Below, piece after piece: positions 34,116-45,600 of a stretch of 64,000 nt of DNA (its first letter is position 1; every line of letters begins with the position of its first letter). The translations under genes and the position numbers were made by a program. Under the pieces are notes generated by a model. That model searched no databases and was not told the DNA's origin. It saw nothing but the letters and a program-made list of their open reading frames with translations. Source of the stretch: Symbiodinium natans (taxonomy: Eukaryota > Sar > Dinophyceae > Suessiales > Symbiodiniaceae); the NCBI GenBank assembly GCA_905221605.1, contig CAJNDS010000489.1:38501-102500 (forward strand), in the 5' to 3' direction.

Positions 34116-34995
34116 GCCGGTGATGGTGCATGTGGGCATAATTGTCCTGGGAACCATGCAACAGCCCATGCGAACGCAGCGAAAAGTTGAGCCACAATTA
34201 ACTGATAGGATTCTATAACACATGGCAAAATCACAGACGACCTTCGCCATGCCGTCCGCAGTCCCCACAGTCCGCAACCCCAAAGTTTGTGCGTGCGGCG
34301 GGCCTGGAAAAACGCAGTAGCAAAACTAAACCACAGCAGGCAAAGTCTGTGCATGTCGAGACATGTGGTGCTGTGCTTCTATGTCCTTCCGAGCAGGAGG
34401 ACCCTATCCATCGAGTCAACCTATTTGCGGACCAGGGTGAGAAGCTGAAGGCTTGAACAGATTCCCTGAAGATCCTGAAGGTGTTTCTGCTTGGGCGCGG
34501 TGAGTTGACTGTATGATGCCATGTTCATAGTGCTCATCAGAATCAGTGCTCCTGTGTATTCCTCGGCCGATGCTCGAACTCAGCTTGCCTGAACGCCCTG
34601 GAAGCCTCCACAGATCCGAGATGCCTGTTGGCATGATTTTCGGCGGTGCCTTTGCCAAGCACCCAGTCGATGACAAGCCAAGATGCGGAGGTGGCAAATG
34701 AAGGTGACAAAAATGGATGCTTGGATTGTTACTAGCACCCGGTAGCTCGTGTAGTTTTTTCATAAGCGGTGAGACACGCCTAGGCTTAAGACATGTTGAT
34801 TGGAAGCTGGATGGTTATGCAACGTATCTTAACCACAACACAACTGTTGGGGTTAGATTCCTGGATAAGATCAAAAGAGTGTTGTCTAGCCTTGCATGTG
34901 GCCTTGGGATGAGTAGATGCTCTGGTGGAGATGACAATGACGCAAAACAAACACAATAAGGTGGCGCGAAGGCTGCTTGTGCAGAGGGCCAAGCT

Positions 34996-36438
34996 TTGGA
35001 CAAGCTAGCTGATCAGCGCGAAGTATGGTCCAGTTCTGAAAGTTCAGAAAACTTGCACGAAGATGCGGAACAGCCTGATACAAACTGCGGCACCTTGGTG
35101 GCTGAAGTGACAGGAGCTTCTGCGGAAGAGGTGTTGCCCGCGAACCCGAGTGGTGACGCCGCTGCGTCGCGGGCGCGCAGCAGGAGCCCGAGGAGCCCGA
35201 GGAGCCCGAGCCCGAGCGGCAAGGCATGCGCACAAGCCGGGGAAGCCGAAGCAAGGCCCGAAGCAAGGCGCGAAGCGGCGGAGCCGGAGCCGAGGGGCCC
35301 TCGCGTCTTGCGACAGTCCGGCCGACGTCTTCGCGACAGTGACCTGGTCCGCATTGCCCGGGATCATGGCAAAGGCAGCTATGATGAGATCGACTTCTCT
35401 CGCAACGACCTGACGTCTGAGTCTGTCCCTGACATCGTTGAAATCTGCAAGAAGTCCGATCGGCTGAAGATCCTCAAGCTTTTCAACAACCGCTTGGGAG
35501 ACGATGGCGCCGAGGAGCTAGGGGAGATCTTCCGACATTGTGCTGCCATTGAAGAAGTACATCTTAGTCACAATGACTTCACTCGAAAGGGTGTTGAAAG
35601 CCTTGTGCGGGCTGCTGACAGAGGTCTGCCAAAGGATGTCAAACGTCCACTGTGGCTTCGCCTGGAGCATAACAAGGTGCCTGACACTGAAGGCCTTGCA
35701 CGTGATTTGGAACGGGACTGTCCTGCTGTGTGCGGAAGAGAGGACCGGCATCGGTGCACGCCGAGAGTCTGTGCCAAAGGCAGACGCATTCACCTGCCGT
35801 TCTTAATTGAAGCTCCAAAGGGAAGGGGACGTGGCACCCGCGGTCAAGAGAGCTGGGGCCATGTGGGCCAGGGCCAGCGGCGCAGGCGAGACTCGCGAAG
35901 AAGGCCAGCTCCGACGGCTCGCTGGAGTGAACCAAGGGATTCCCGGAGCAGGAGCACCAGGAGGCCTGCCAGGAAGCCTGCTGGCGAACCTGTGAGCCGC
36001 TTGTGCCTGCGAAGCGCACCAAGAGTGCCTCGGAAGCGGCCTTCCAGCTCTCGATCGGGGACACCGGTGGGTCGTCAAGCTCGTCGCTTTCCCATGCCCA
36101 GTCCTCCACGAGCTCCGAGAGCTCCGAGAGCTCCGAGAGCTCCGAGAGGTGCGCAGGTCCGGTCCCGACCCAGGCCGGAAACGCAGCGGAGGCCTTCTCC
36201 TCCTTACCGGACCCATCGCACACCTCAGCAAGCTCAGCGTGTTGCGAAGCCCCGAGAGCCCCATCCTATAGGAAATTCACGCGGGCTTAACGGGCGCAGG
36301 CCGCAAGCCCGTGGCGGCAGTCGAGTACCGGCTTGCATAAGTCAACCTGCCGTGCCTAGAGATGTAAGAGACAACAGTGTCGAATATAGCTACTACAGCT
36401 ACTACACAGAGTATGAGGATGACGGCAGCTGCGCGTAA
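34996..36438 (+). CDS. LRR/RS-rich protein, copy 2
   Basis: The frame runs to a TAA at 36438; it opens at a TTG, so the true 5' end is probably a splice acceptor or upstream exon. Bases 35137-35906 are identical to 30707-31476 of copy 1 except at 35700 (A versus G at 31270), a silent change in an alanine codon. So the N-terminal RS stretch, the three LRRs, the GREDRHRCTPRVCAKG segment and the basic linker are the same protein. The first about 47 residues and the RS-rich tail differ, but both copies end in a related RDVRD...EYSYYS tyrosine-rich tail. A GAGCTCCGA repeat at about 36106-36150 codes for RAPRAPRAPRAP. The paralogue probably shares the function of copy 1, with a diverged tail. Confidence 0.75.
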   Translation: MDKLADQREVWSSSESSENLHEDAEQPDTNCGTLVAEVTGASAEEVLPANPSGDAAASRARSRSPRSPRSPSPSGKACAQAGEAEARPEARREAAEPEPRGPRVLRQSGRRLRDSDLVRIARDHGKGSYDEIDFSRNDLTSESVPDIVEICKKSDRLKILKLFNNRLGDDGAEELGEIFRHCAAIEEVHLSHNDFTRKGVESLVRAADRGLPKDVKRPLWLRLEHNKVPDTEGLARDLERDCPAVCGREDRHRCTPRVCAKGRRIHLPFLIEAPKGRGRGTRGQESWGHVGQGQRRRRDSRRRPAPTARWSEPRDSRSRSTRRPARKPAGEPVSRLCLRSAPRVPRKRPSSSRSGTPVGRQARRFPMPSPPRAPRAPRAPRAPRGAQVRSRPRPETQRRPSPPYRTHRTPQQAQRVAKPREPHPIGNSRGLNGRRPQARGGSRVPACISQPAVPRDVRDNSVEYSYYSYYTEYEDDGSCA

Positions 36439-37300
36439 GACAAAAGAAGCGAAGTTGCGCTGCATGGGAAAGTACTTCAATGTACTGGGTTTAATTCGTG
36501 GCAGCTTGCGATTATTTGAAGTTGCGGTACTTGCGAGGTCTGAGCCGCTCGGCTCTGCGCAGGAGAACGATTTTCGATTGGCTTCCTGCAGAGAGCTGGG
36601 CTTGCTGCGTGCACTGGTAGAGTGCTCAACCTGTTGACACCAGTCGACGGTGTGCATGCCGGACAATGCTGTGCAAGACGATATGCAAGCAAAGCGGTTT
36701 TGCACTAACAAACTCTGGACTCTGGACTGGAGACTCTGGTTTCCTCAATGAGGGTATATGATGGTATTATGTGTGTCGTACGTTCGTGGTAGCAGAGACT
36801 CATGGATTTGGTGCTGCCGCCCGGCTCACAGCATTTGCAAGGGAGGCGTGTTAATGCGTGTTAAAGTTTGATTTCATGCACCGGACGCGTCCGGACGAGG
36901 CATGTGCCGAGGAACAAAAAAAGGCTCATCGGCAGCACTCGGAGTCAGCGTAGGTCAAAAAACAGCATATATGCCGCACTGCTGACCATGGACAGACCCC
37001 AGCGGATTGGGCCTGTCTGTGTGTCGATTCCTGGAAGATTGCGCTCCAGGCAGAGCAGGATTTCGGAGGTGTCAAAGCAGTGTCAAAGTGCCAAGGCAAC
37101 TTGAGGTCATCTTGAGACAGCTGAAGCGAATTTTGGTGCAGGCTTCGGAGAGGGCTCCTCGCCGGAAGCCCATTGGGCCCCGTGCCTCTGCAAGTCCCTG
37201 GACTTCAAGCAGCAGAAGAAGCCTCTTCGATGCTTGGCTGAAGCATGCTGAAGTGCTGTGATTGTGAAGCCCGCAATAGCCCGCATCTGTTGGTGGCATG
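36439..37300. other. Unassigned stretch
   Basis: No recognised gene. A short plus-strand helical reading at about 37085-37258 (RQLEVILRQLKRILVQAS) may be an exon of the gene whose next piece is at 37367. Confidence 0.3.
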
Positions 37301-37366
37301 TCCATGTACAAAGGCGGAGATCACACTCATCACCTCCTCCTTTGGAGTACTTGCCTCGTTTGGGTT

Positions 37367-37804
37367 TCATTCACCATTTCGATTCAGGACGTGCATCCGA
37401 GTCTCGTTCGCCACAGCCTCAACAGCCTGGAACAGCCTGGCATCAATTTGGTTGATCCTGGGTTGATCGTTGCACGAGAGACAGAACGCAAAGCACGTCA
37501 GAACTTTGAGGTCACAAAGGCTGCAGCTGCGGTGTTCCTTCTGAGACGCATTCGGGTTCGCCGAAACTACCAAGGCCCAGTGGTGAAGAAATGTGCAGCA
37601 TGGGTTCAGACACGTTTAGACTTGTGTCAGGACGCCAATGTGACATCTGGGAAGAAAGGCAAGCGCTGCGATTTGGCCACACTGGTTTCAACAGCAGTGC
37701 AAATCAAAGGTAAGTACACTTGTCCAAGGAAAGCTGAAGCGCAGAGGCTACGAACAGAAGCTGCCCAATTAGAGCAAGAACAGGCCATCCCGTTTCCTAC
37801 GTAG
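37367..37804 (+). CDS. Unrecognised helical exon with IQ-like segment
   Basis: This is an open plus-strand frame with protein-like composition. It contains LVDPGLIVARETERKARQNF, then AAAAVFLLRRIRVRRNY, then GKRCDLATLVSTAVQIKG. It ends with an LRTEAAQLEQEQ helix before the TAG at about 37802. The central part resembles a basic amphipathic (IQ-type, calmodulin-binding) helix. No start codon or clear acceptor could be fixed, so the left limit is approximate, and it could be part of a larger gene. The family is unknown. Confidence 0.35.
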   Translation, partial: SFTISIQDVHPSLVRHSLNSLEQPGINLVDPGLIVARETERKARQNFEVTKAAAAVFLLRRIRVRRNYQGPVVKKCAAWVQTRLDLCQDANVTSGKKGKRCDLATLVSTAVQIKGKYTCPRKAEAQRLRTEAAQLEQEQAIPFPT

Positions 37805-40800
37805 AAGTCCAACCATGTCGCAGGGCTGCCCAGTTTTTCAATCGAATTGTTTACCTTTTTTTCGCCGCATTGTATGCCGTGCTGATGCAACTTCCCTTGT
37901 GAGCCTCGGCAGCCTCTAAGCATCTCTAAATTCTCTAAAGCCTGACGTGCTTTGGAGCTTCTTGTTGTACACGCTTTGCATTGGCCGGCTCGGCTTGGTC
38001 AGGCCTTAGAGGAAAGCACCAATGAGTTTCGACGCGCTTGCCTGTGGACAAACGCTTCGCACAGGAAATTGCAACACAACTTGCAAGGTGTAGAGCGATT
38101 CGGAAAGAAGATGAAAGAAGGTTCGGGCGCTGTACGTCGCTTCCAAAAAGACAAGCCGGGTTTTTGAGGAAGGGGCTGGCCAAGACCATGGAAGGCCTTT
38201 TAGTAACTTTCAGGCCTTCCGGCCTTGAGATGTGCTTTGAACAGCACGGGTCCGACTGACCCGAAGCTTGGAAGCGGGCCTAACGCATGGGCTTCCAAAA
38301 TCTTCCAAAGCATCCGAAGCATCCAAGTTTCAGCGTAGCTTTGACAAACCGTGTCAAGGGCGGAAGTGTTCGAAGCCGGGGCTTCAAACACCTCCAAGGC
38401 TCCAGTGATCTCCAGTGCCAACGATCTTAAAATCACAGACCATGACAGGCCTGAGAAAGTAGAAATTACAGAGGACGGCCCCAGGGGTCCATAGGACTCA
38501 GGCCGAGGCTCGGCTTCTTCATGCTTTTCTGAGTTTTCGTTTTTAGTCAAAAGCCATGCGGACGTGCCGTGTATCATCGCATGTTACCCGAGAAAGTTCA
38601 AGAGGGTTTCAGGTGCGCACGTGAGGGTTCCTCAAAATATTGGAAGGTCTGCAATCGTTGTAACCCATTTCTTGAGCACCTTCTAACTTCTAACTGTAAT
38701 CTCAAGGAACTCGCACCAGTTCAGCACCTCCCCTCGATGGCCGGCCCCTGGCAAAACAGATGTTGGCTCTTGATGGCTCTTGTCACTACTAGTAGCAGCC
38801 ACCAGAAGATTGCGAGCACGTCTTTGTCCGTCAAAGTGCGGCGTAGCAACAGAGCCCCCATCTGCATGGGGAACACACGGAAACATGTCGAATGCATTTC
38901 GCGCCACACTCGTGAAGGACCCTTTTCCTGTGGACAAACTTCCCGGGCATGTCAGGAGCAGTCACGGAAAGCCATTCAGATGCTCGAGCTTGTCACAGGT
39001 TGCCCGGCTGCGAAATTGTGAGCATCTGACAAGTGCGGCAATGTCGCAAGATCGCCACATTCCAGGTGACCTTGTCGATCCCCAGCCGACGATCTTGTTC
39101 CATCCAGCCACGTAGTTCTGATATGTTCTGATGTATCATGCAATATCGAAGCAGTTCGAAGTTATAGGCGTGCTGCAGTTTGTCAATAAACAAGGAAGAC
39201 ATTCGTCGACCTCCTGCGCCCCGGTTGGACGAGGATCCGAACAACGAAGAAGCTTCGGCGCCAAGCAGGTGCTTCCAACCGTGCCATCAATGAATCAATC
39301 ACACGGCCCTGTTGAGCCCCTGTAAAGTGCCAACCCAAGAGCTGCAGATGACCCAGCAGAAGCAGAAACCTCGGTTTGCACCTGCGGTATCCGGTGTCAA
39401 TTAAACAAAACAGTTATCGTGAGGCACAGTCTCATTGGCGTAGCGGCATGTCTATCATGCAGCAACGCATGCATCCTGCTTGTTCGGAGATGTGGGAGAT
39501 GAAGCTCCCGAGGTCTAAATCATTACAGAGCCGGCGCCGAGATCGTAAACGGTAGAAAACTTTCCCCAGCGAACTTGGCATTCCAGCCATTGCTTTCAGC
39601 CATTCCGTGATAATCTTGGCATGTCCCGTTGTATCTCATTATTGGTTTTTTAGTTTTTTGCTTTACGACTTTACGTGTACTGGTGCGCCCCCGCGCTCCG
39701 CCGAACGTGTCAAAAAAACCCACGAACAACGAAGCAGAGGAAGATTCCGTAAGATACCACAGGACGCCCTTTCCCGCACAAAGCGACATGGGTCGGCGCT
39801 GCACGGGGGACCACAGCGCCGGAAGTCTGATGCCACTGCTGTGGAACTTGGCATGTGGCGAGGGCCCACGCCTCGTGCAACCCCCCGAACTTTCAGCGTC
39901 TGAAGACCGGGAAACGCTCACTTCATGTTGTTGCAGCAAAACCTGCTACACCAGCAGGCATGGATCCGAGGCAACGGGGCCGAATGTCTGCTGGGGGTGG
40001 GGATGTTTGAGGCTTGGACATGCATGGGTGGCACGGTGGGAAGTGTTCGTACCCGGAGTAGCAATGCTACTGGGATAGATGCTAACTACTCTGCTAGCGT
40101 GGCAGAAGGAGACACAATGCTGTGTTGCTTGTTGTTCACTCCATGAGGCCGGCAGAGCTCAGATCTCAAGTCTCAAGGTGAGCGACAGGTGTTCTTAACT
40201 GTCATGAATGAAGGCTTCATGCCCTGCGACTACGGGGTGACATAGTGCAGTTTGATTGCAGTTGCCTGGCGAAGCGCTACCTAATACAAGAAACGACACG
40301 TCTACATGTTGCGTGTTTCTCTGGCGAAGCGATACCTCATACAAAGCTGATACCCTTTCACGTATGCCCGCTTTATCCGCTTTGGATCCCTTGAATATTG
40401 CCACTCGATCAAGTGGTAGCCGAGCTCTCGGTAATTTCCTGAAGCTCAGGCGCTTTCTGAGGCAGGCAAGCTAGTGGTTTGGGGTCAAAAGGCCGGATGC
40501 TGCAACCTCCCGGTAAAGCAACGTTGTGTGTTTCGTTTTTTGCTTTTTTCGTGTAGGCCATGTGGGCATTGGGGCTGAGGCCACGGGATAGGCGACACAA
40601 GATCCCGGATGTTTTTGCGGAATTGTGGGTGGTCTTTCCAGAGCCCAAGATCGAGGGCCTTCTCTGTCGTTTTCGGAGGAGGCTAAGGTCTGTCAGGGGC
40701 ATGAACATGAACCCACAAGGCCTGTCCCCTGCAAAAGCAGCTGGGAAGTTTTTTCTTGGGTGGGAGCAGACCTTCCGCGGCGCGCTCGACCCGAGATACC

Positions 40801-41300
40801 CGAGTCAGGGTTCCGAAAGCCATTTGGATCTTTGCGCTGTGCTGGGTCTTAGCAGTCTTAGCAGTCACGGCAGCTGCAAATGATGCCAACGGTGAGCTCG
40901 CATAGGGTTGTCCACTTCGCTCTCACAGGACAAGTTCACAGAGCCACACGGACCATGCTCTTCCTGTCCGGATGTTGGCTATGCATCGTGGCGGCAAACG
41001 AAAGTCTTAAGAAAGGTGAAATGTCGAGTTGTCATGATGTCATGCGTTGGAACAGGATGGAACAGGTGGATGTTGCTCCAACATGAATGCCTCTTGAGTT
41101 TGAGACTTTTGCGATGCACTCACAGTACCATACCCGTAAGCATCTTTAGCACTTTGATGAAAACAGTGACGCAGGCACATGCAGGCACCTAGGGATCTGC
41201 TTTGCCCTTGATAGAGACACGTCAATAGTACGTCAATGGCCTGTAGCTACGCATGAGGGTGCTCCTGCTCTCGCGGGCACCTCTTACTTCACAATCTCTC
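37805..41300. other. Unassigned DNA with weak exon-like pieces
   Basis: No recognised gene or RNA. Short helical readings exist at about 38040-38200, for example KRFAQEIATQLARCRAIRKE on the plus strand. Another candidate lies at about 40570-40690 (KIPDVFAELWVVFPEPKIEG). None has supporting domains. Confidence 0.3.
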
Positions 41301-41319
41301 GCAATTATCGTCTCTGTCC

Positions 41320-42680
41320 AGGTTGCCGTACTTGCTTGCAGTGGTGGACGCCTTGCGCTTCTTCGGGCCGGGCATCGTGTCAGAGCACTGGCCAGGCAAC
41401 TACCTGGCTTCATGCTCAGCTATGCACGACTTATGCAACTTATGCATAACTTAAGCACGATGGCTCCCGGATCGCATCTGCCCATGTCAATTAGGCATGG
41501 AGTCTTGCGGTCCCGAAGGCGCGAGAGCTGGGCCACCGAGCCGCAGCATGCGCTACAAATCACTTGATGAATGCAGGATGTCCCCCAGCTGCTTGATCTG
41601 GCCCAGCCGCTTCTTCTTTTTGCTATGCCCACCATTGCAGTGTGGCTCGGCCAGCAGAGCAGAATCCTTTTGTTCAAGCAATCTTCATCTGGAGCGCAGC
41701 GTTAGCAACGGAGCATGTTCTGCAGAACCACCCTCTAGCGTGTGCGCTGCCATGCTGTGCTCCTGGGAGCTTGGATATATGAACCTGCAAAAGGCTTCGA
41801 AAGGTCAGGTGCCAACGAGAAAGCCTATCATTGGCTGCGATATAGAGTCTGCAACTTCTACATACTTGCTTGGAAACTTGCGCGTGTATCACCTGAAGGT
41901 TTTGGTTTTTCCCATCGAGCAGAACAGTGCTCAAGCTTTCAGGAAGTTTGCAGTGAATCAAGGTGAAGATCTCGAACTCATAGAAGCAGCCCACATTGAT
42001 GCGTCGAGAACACGCGTTTTCGACCAAGTCCAGTGTGCTGAGTGCTCCAGGAAATCGGATGAGCGCAGAAGTGCTTGAAATTTTTAGGGATTGTCGGAGT
42101 CACACATTGTGGTTCTGTTCTTGCGATTTGCTGAGTTCCGGCTTCGCGTGAGAAAGTTCAGCCTTACCATCCTCGATGCTACCCCAGTGGATTGGTATAT
42201 CACTTCAGGTGCTACCCATATCCGTGGGAGTCATGCAAGCCTGAGGCGACGACATTTGCCGGAGCTCATCCGCTTCAACCTAAATCAGGCGCTGTTCCTG
42301 GTGACTGTAGCTTGGGGGAGCTTGGCGATTGGCGGTTCCGGAGAGAATCTGAGCTCACCTCAGCTTTGCCAGGCTTTCCTGCTGGACCTGTCCACATGCA
42401 TGGCTTTCCATCTATCTTCCTGCGTCCGATGGTGGCTTGATCCGAGTGGACATGTGTACAAGTCTGATGTACAATGGCAGCACATACAGCACTATGCGGA
42501 TAAGGATGGCCTTCATGATGAACGAAAACGCTTTGTATGTGCCTGCAGCGGCAGAGCCTCCTCTGATGCCATGCAGCCACGTGAACAGACTGCCTTTACT
42601 TGCCGTATCCCTTTTCTTCGCTGCTTTGTGTTTTCTTGGCAAGATTGGCAAACATGCGCAACGAACCTCAGGTAGTACTT
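41320..42680 (+). other. Possible multi-exon membrane-protein gene, unrecognised
   Basis: Several plus-strand segments read like exons. One at about 41327-41450, after CCAG|G, contains VVDALRFFGPGIVSEHWPGN. One at about 41575-41700 contains QLLDLAQPLLLFAMPTIAVW, a hydrophobic helix. One at about 41890-42050 contains QAFRKFAVNQGEDLELIEAA in changed frame context. One at about 42205-42440 contains GDCSLGELGDWRFRRESE. One at about 42440-42665 contains LPLLAVSLFFAALCFLGKIG, a good transmembrane helix. Frames change between them, as expected for exons, but no domain family was identified. Treat this as a hypothesis for a membrane-associated protein. Confidence 0.25.
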
Positions 42681-45600
42681 CTACTTCTTTCAGCATGCAC
42701 GGCGTACTGCATTTGCAGCACGCTTCTTGGAGCTACGCCGGATGGCATCCCTTACCTCTCCGTGCTGCGCTTAAGTTTCACAGAGGCCGACCTCTAAAAG
42801 CTTCTTCAGACTTTATGTTATCATATGACTTTATGACTTAGGCTGAAGCCAGAAAAAGCTTGGGGACCAGCGCTGCTGCCATGAAGCGCAACAGCAACGC
42901 AGGTCGCTAAGATCCGCAGGGGCCCAACATGGCCCAACATGGCCCAACGCGGCCCAACCTGCCACTTGTTCCTGCTCCGAAGACGTATGTGTTTGTATGC
43001 CGCATTCTGATCTATGCTGCCTTTTCTTCGGCAAATTGGATCAGCTGAAGTCGTATGTAGGCTCATCCAATTCTCCCGCTAGGAGATTGCAATGATTGCA
43101 AGCTTCGAGAAGAAAGCAGGCCAGGTGTGGTCATCAAGGTTCCGGGACAAATTCCCGACAAACGCGGCATTGCGAGCCTTTGCGAGGAGTCTGCAAAGCT
43201 CAATTACCCGGCAATGCAGCAAGTCTGTTCCCGTCGTTCTAAGTATTTCCAAGTGCAGAGCATGTGCCTGCAGCTGTGAGATGCTACAAGCTGTGTCCTG
43301 CCTCAACTTTTTAAAACGCTGACGATCCGGCTGCAAGCTGCGCCGAAATGTCCTCATGCCAGTCTCATGCCTCCAACTTGGCACCATGCAGTGCAGTGTG
43401 CGGAGTGCAGTGCACCGTGGCCAGGGGACTTTCCTGGCCCGGGGCTTTCCTGGCCCGAATTCACGAATATACGGGCATGCCGTTCCCTGCCCGACCTGGA
43501 ACCAAGTGGTTCTGGCTGCTTCATGCTGCTTCTAGCTTGCAACGGTGGCACATTTCATCCAGAAAAAGTGTGCGCCTCCGTCACGAGGTGTCGTGCTGCT
43601 CATGGCGAGTGCGAGTTTGGCGGGACTGTTCATGACAAGCTTTGTTGACTGTTCTCGGCTTGGTGTTGCCAAAGAGAAGCCTTCAATGACCAGACTGGCG
43701 CTTTGATGATGCGGCACGAACCCTACCCCACCCACCTCCTGAAACCCAGACCCCTGCACTGAACGGTATCTCCACCAGGATCCAAAGACACACACACAGA
43801 CACGCACGCACAGTCAGCCACGCAATGATGCCATGGTGCCATTTGAGAGCATCTTGACATAACATTCGAAGAAGCGGGAGCTCCCCGCAGCCCCCTTGCT
43901 GTTGCAGTTGGCTAGTCTAGTACGATAGCTGCGTGCAGTAGGCACACACACAGACACACCAATATCACAGACTGATCATTAATCCCATGCTAAGGCGCTA
44001 CCTGGCCTGCTGGCCATTCTGCAGATTGTGCCTGCTGCAGCGGAGGACGTTGATGCACATCAGCCACTTACGATGACCGCCGCGACTGCTAGACTTCGAG
44101 CGTTTTCGCGTATTACATTTTAGGACGTGTGGTGTGGCTCACCAAGTAAAGACTTCCATACGTTTTGAGTTGTCTGCGACAGTTCGAGGAGGAGGAGGAG
44201 TCCAGCCCTGTAGCGATTGCAATATCCGTAAGGCACTCAGTTGTCGCTTGCCGCTGATGCCCGGCCTGACAGCTGCCCCTGCAGGGTTCTTGAAAAAAAA
44301 AGGTACACGGCTAAGGAGGACATGTGATCTCAGCCACATAAGTCAAGAACATTGTCAGATTGCCTTATTATGGCGAATTCAGCATGCAGTGATGTAATTA
44401 GTGCAGGCAGGTCCAACAATACACTCTCCCGTGATCCTTTGGCCGACGCGCCCACAATGGATTCTGACAGTGAACTAGGGGACCTGGACACTGGGCTGAG
44501 GTGCAATGTAAAGTAATTCTATGCCAATAACAAAACAAACGTACAGTAACCCCCGAGCAAGTCTGCAGCGGATTGCAGTCCGTGCGGAACCCGTGAAAAG
44601 CGCATTTTATTGTCGTTGCATCTTCCTGCAGCTGCGAACAGTGGATTGCAACTAATGCTATGAACATACAGGCGCCGCAAGTTCTTGAGCTTAGCTTCTC
44701 GACTCGTGTTTCCCCAGCGATGGTGAACTTCTTCTGATCCACTGCGAAATACTGGGAAGTTGCAGGCTTGCCTGAAAGAGTGGGACAGTGTCAACGATCA
44801 ATTGTTAGACTGGTAGCTACTGGTGCTGTCAATCGTCGGAACATCGCAGCCCAGACTTCCTGAACGGGAAAATACAGCGCTGCACTGCAGAATTAGAAGC
44901 AGCAGCTCATGTGCGGTGGCCTGCGCCCTGCATATAGTGACATAGTATGCTCTCATTGGATGCCATGGGCCATAACTGATGTCTCAGGTTATGTTGATGG
45001 GCAGCATTGGGCACTTGCCTCAACTTCTCAGTTCTCATGTGGTCGTTCCCGGCGCCGAGTAGATCCAGAGGCACCATTTTTGCTTTGATCAGTGCGTGCT
45101 GTGCCGTTTCAGGGGTTAAAACTGACACTCAAAGGAACTTGGTACTGTTGATCTGCATTCTATGATCATCTCAGATCTTTGTGGCCATTTCTTCATCGCT
45201 CCTCAAGTCGCTCCATGCGGGAAAGCCCGAAGTGCTTCGAGCTAGAAACTTTTGCTTTTGGCAAGAAATCGGCAGTTCAACGGGGTCTAGTTGGGGCTGA
45301 AGTTCTGTTCGATTTCCCCTCTGGCAAGCTGGCGCAGTTGCAAGCGCACAGGCGCAGATTTGTGTCAGGCGGCCTTGGTGGCCTTCTGCTTTGTCTCTGC
45401 TTCCCCTGCCGTCATGAGATTGCGTGAGGTTCCAGATGCTCATGTTCTACTTGGTTAACTGGCCCGACCGCGATATCCAGCGCTATTCCTGGCAAGTCGC
45501 GGCCTCATGCTTCTCACATCTTCTCACACTCCGACAAAGCTAAAGTTGCACAACTGCTTTTGCCTCTTGCGCTTATGCGCCCTATATAAGGTGATCAGCC

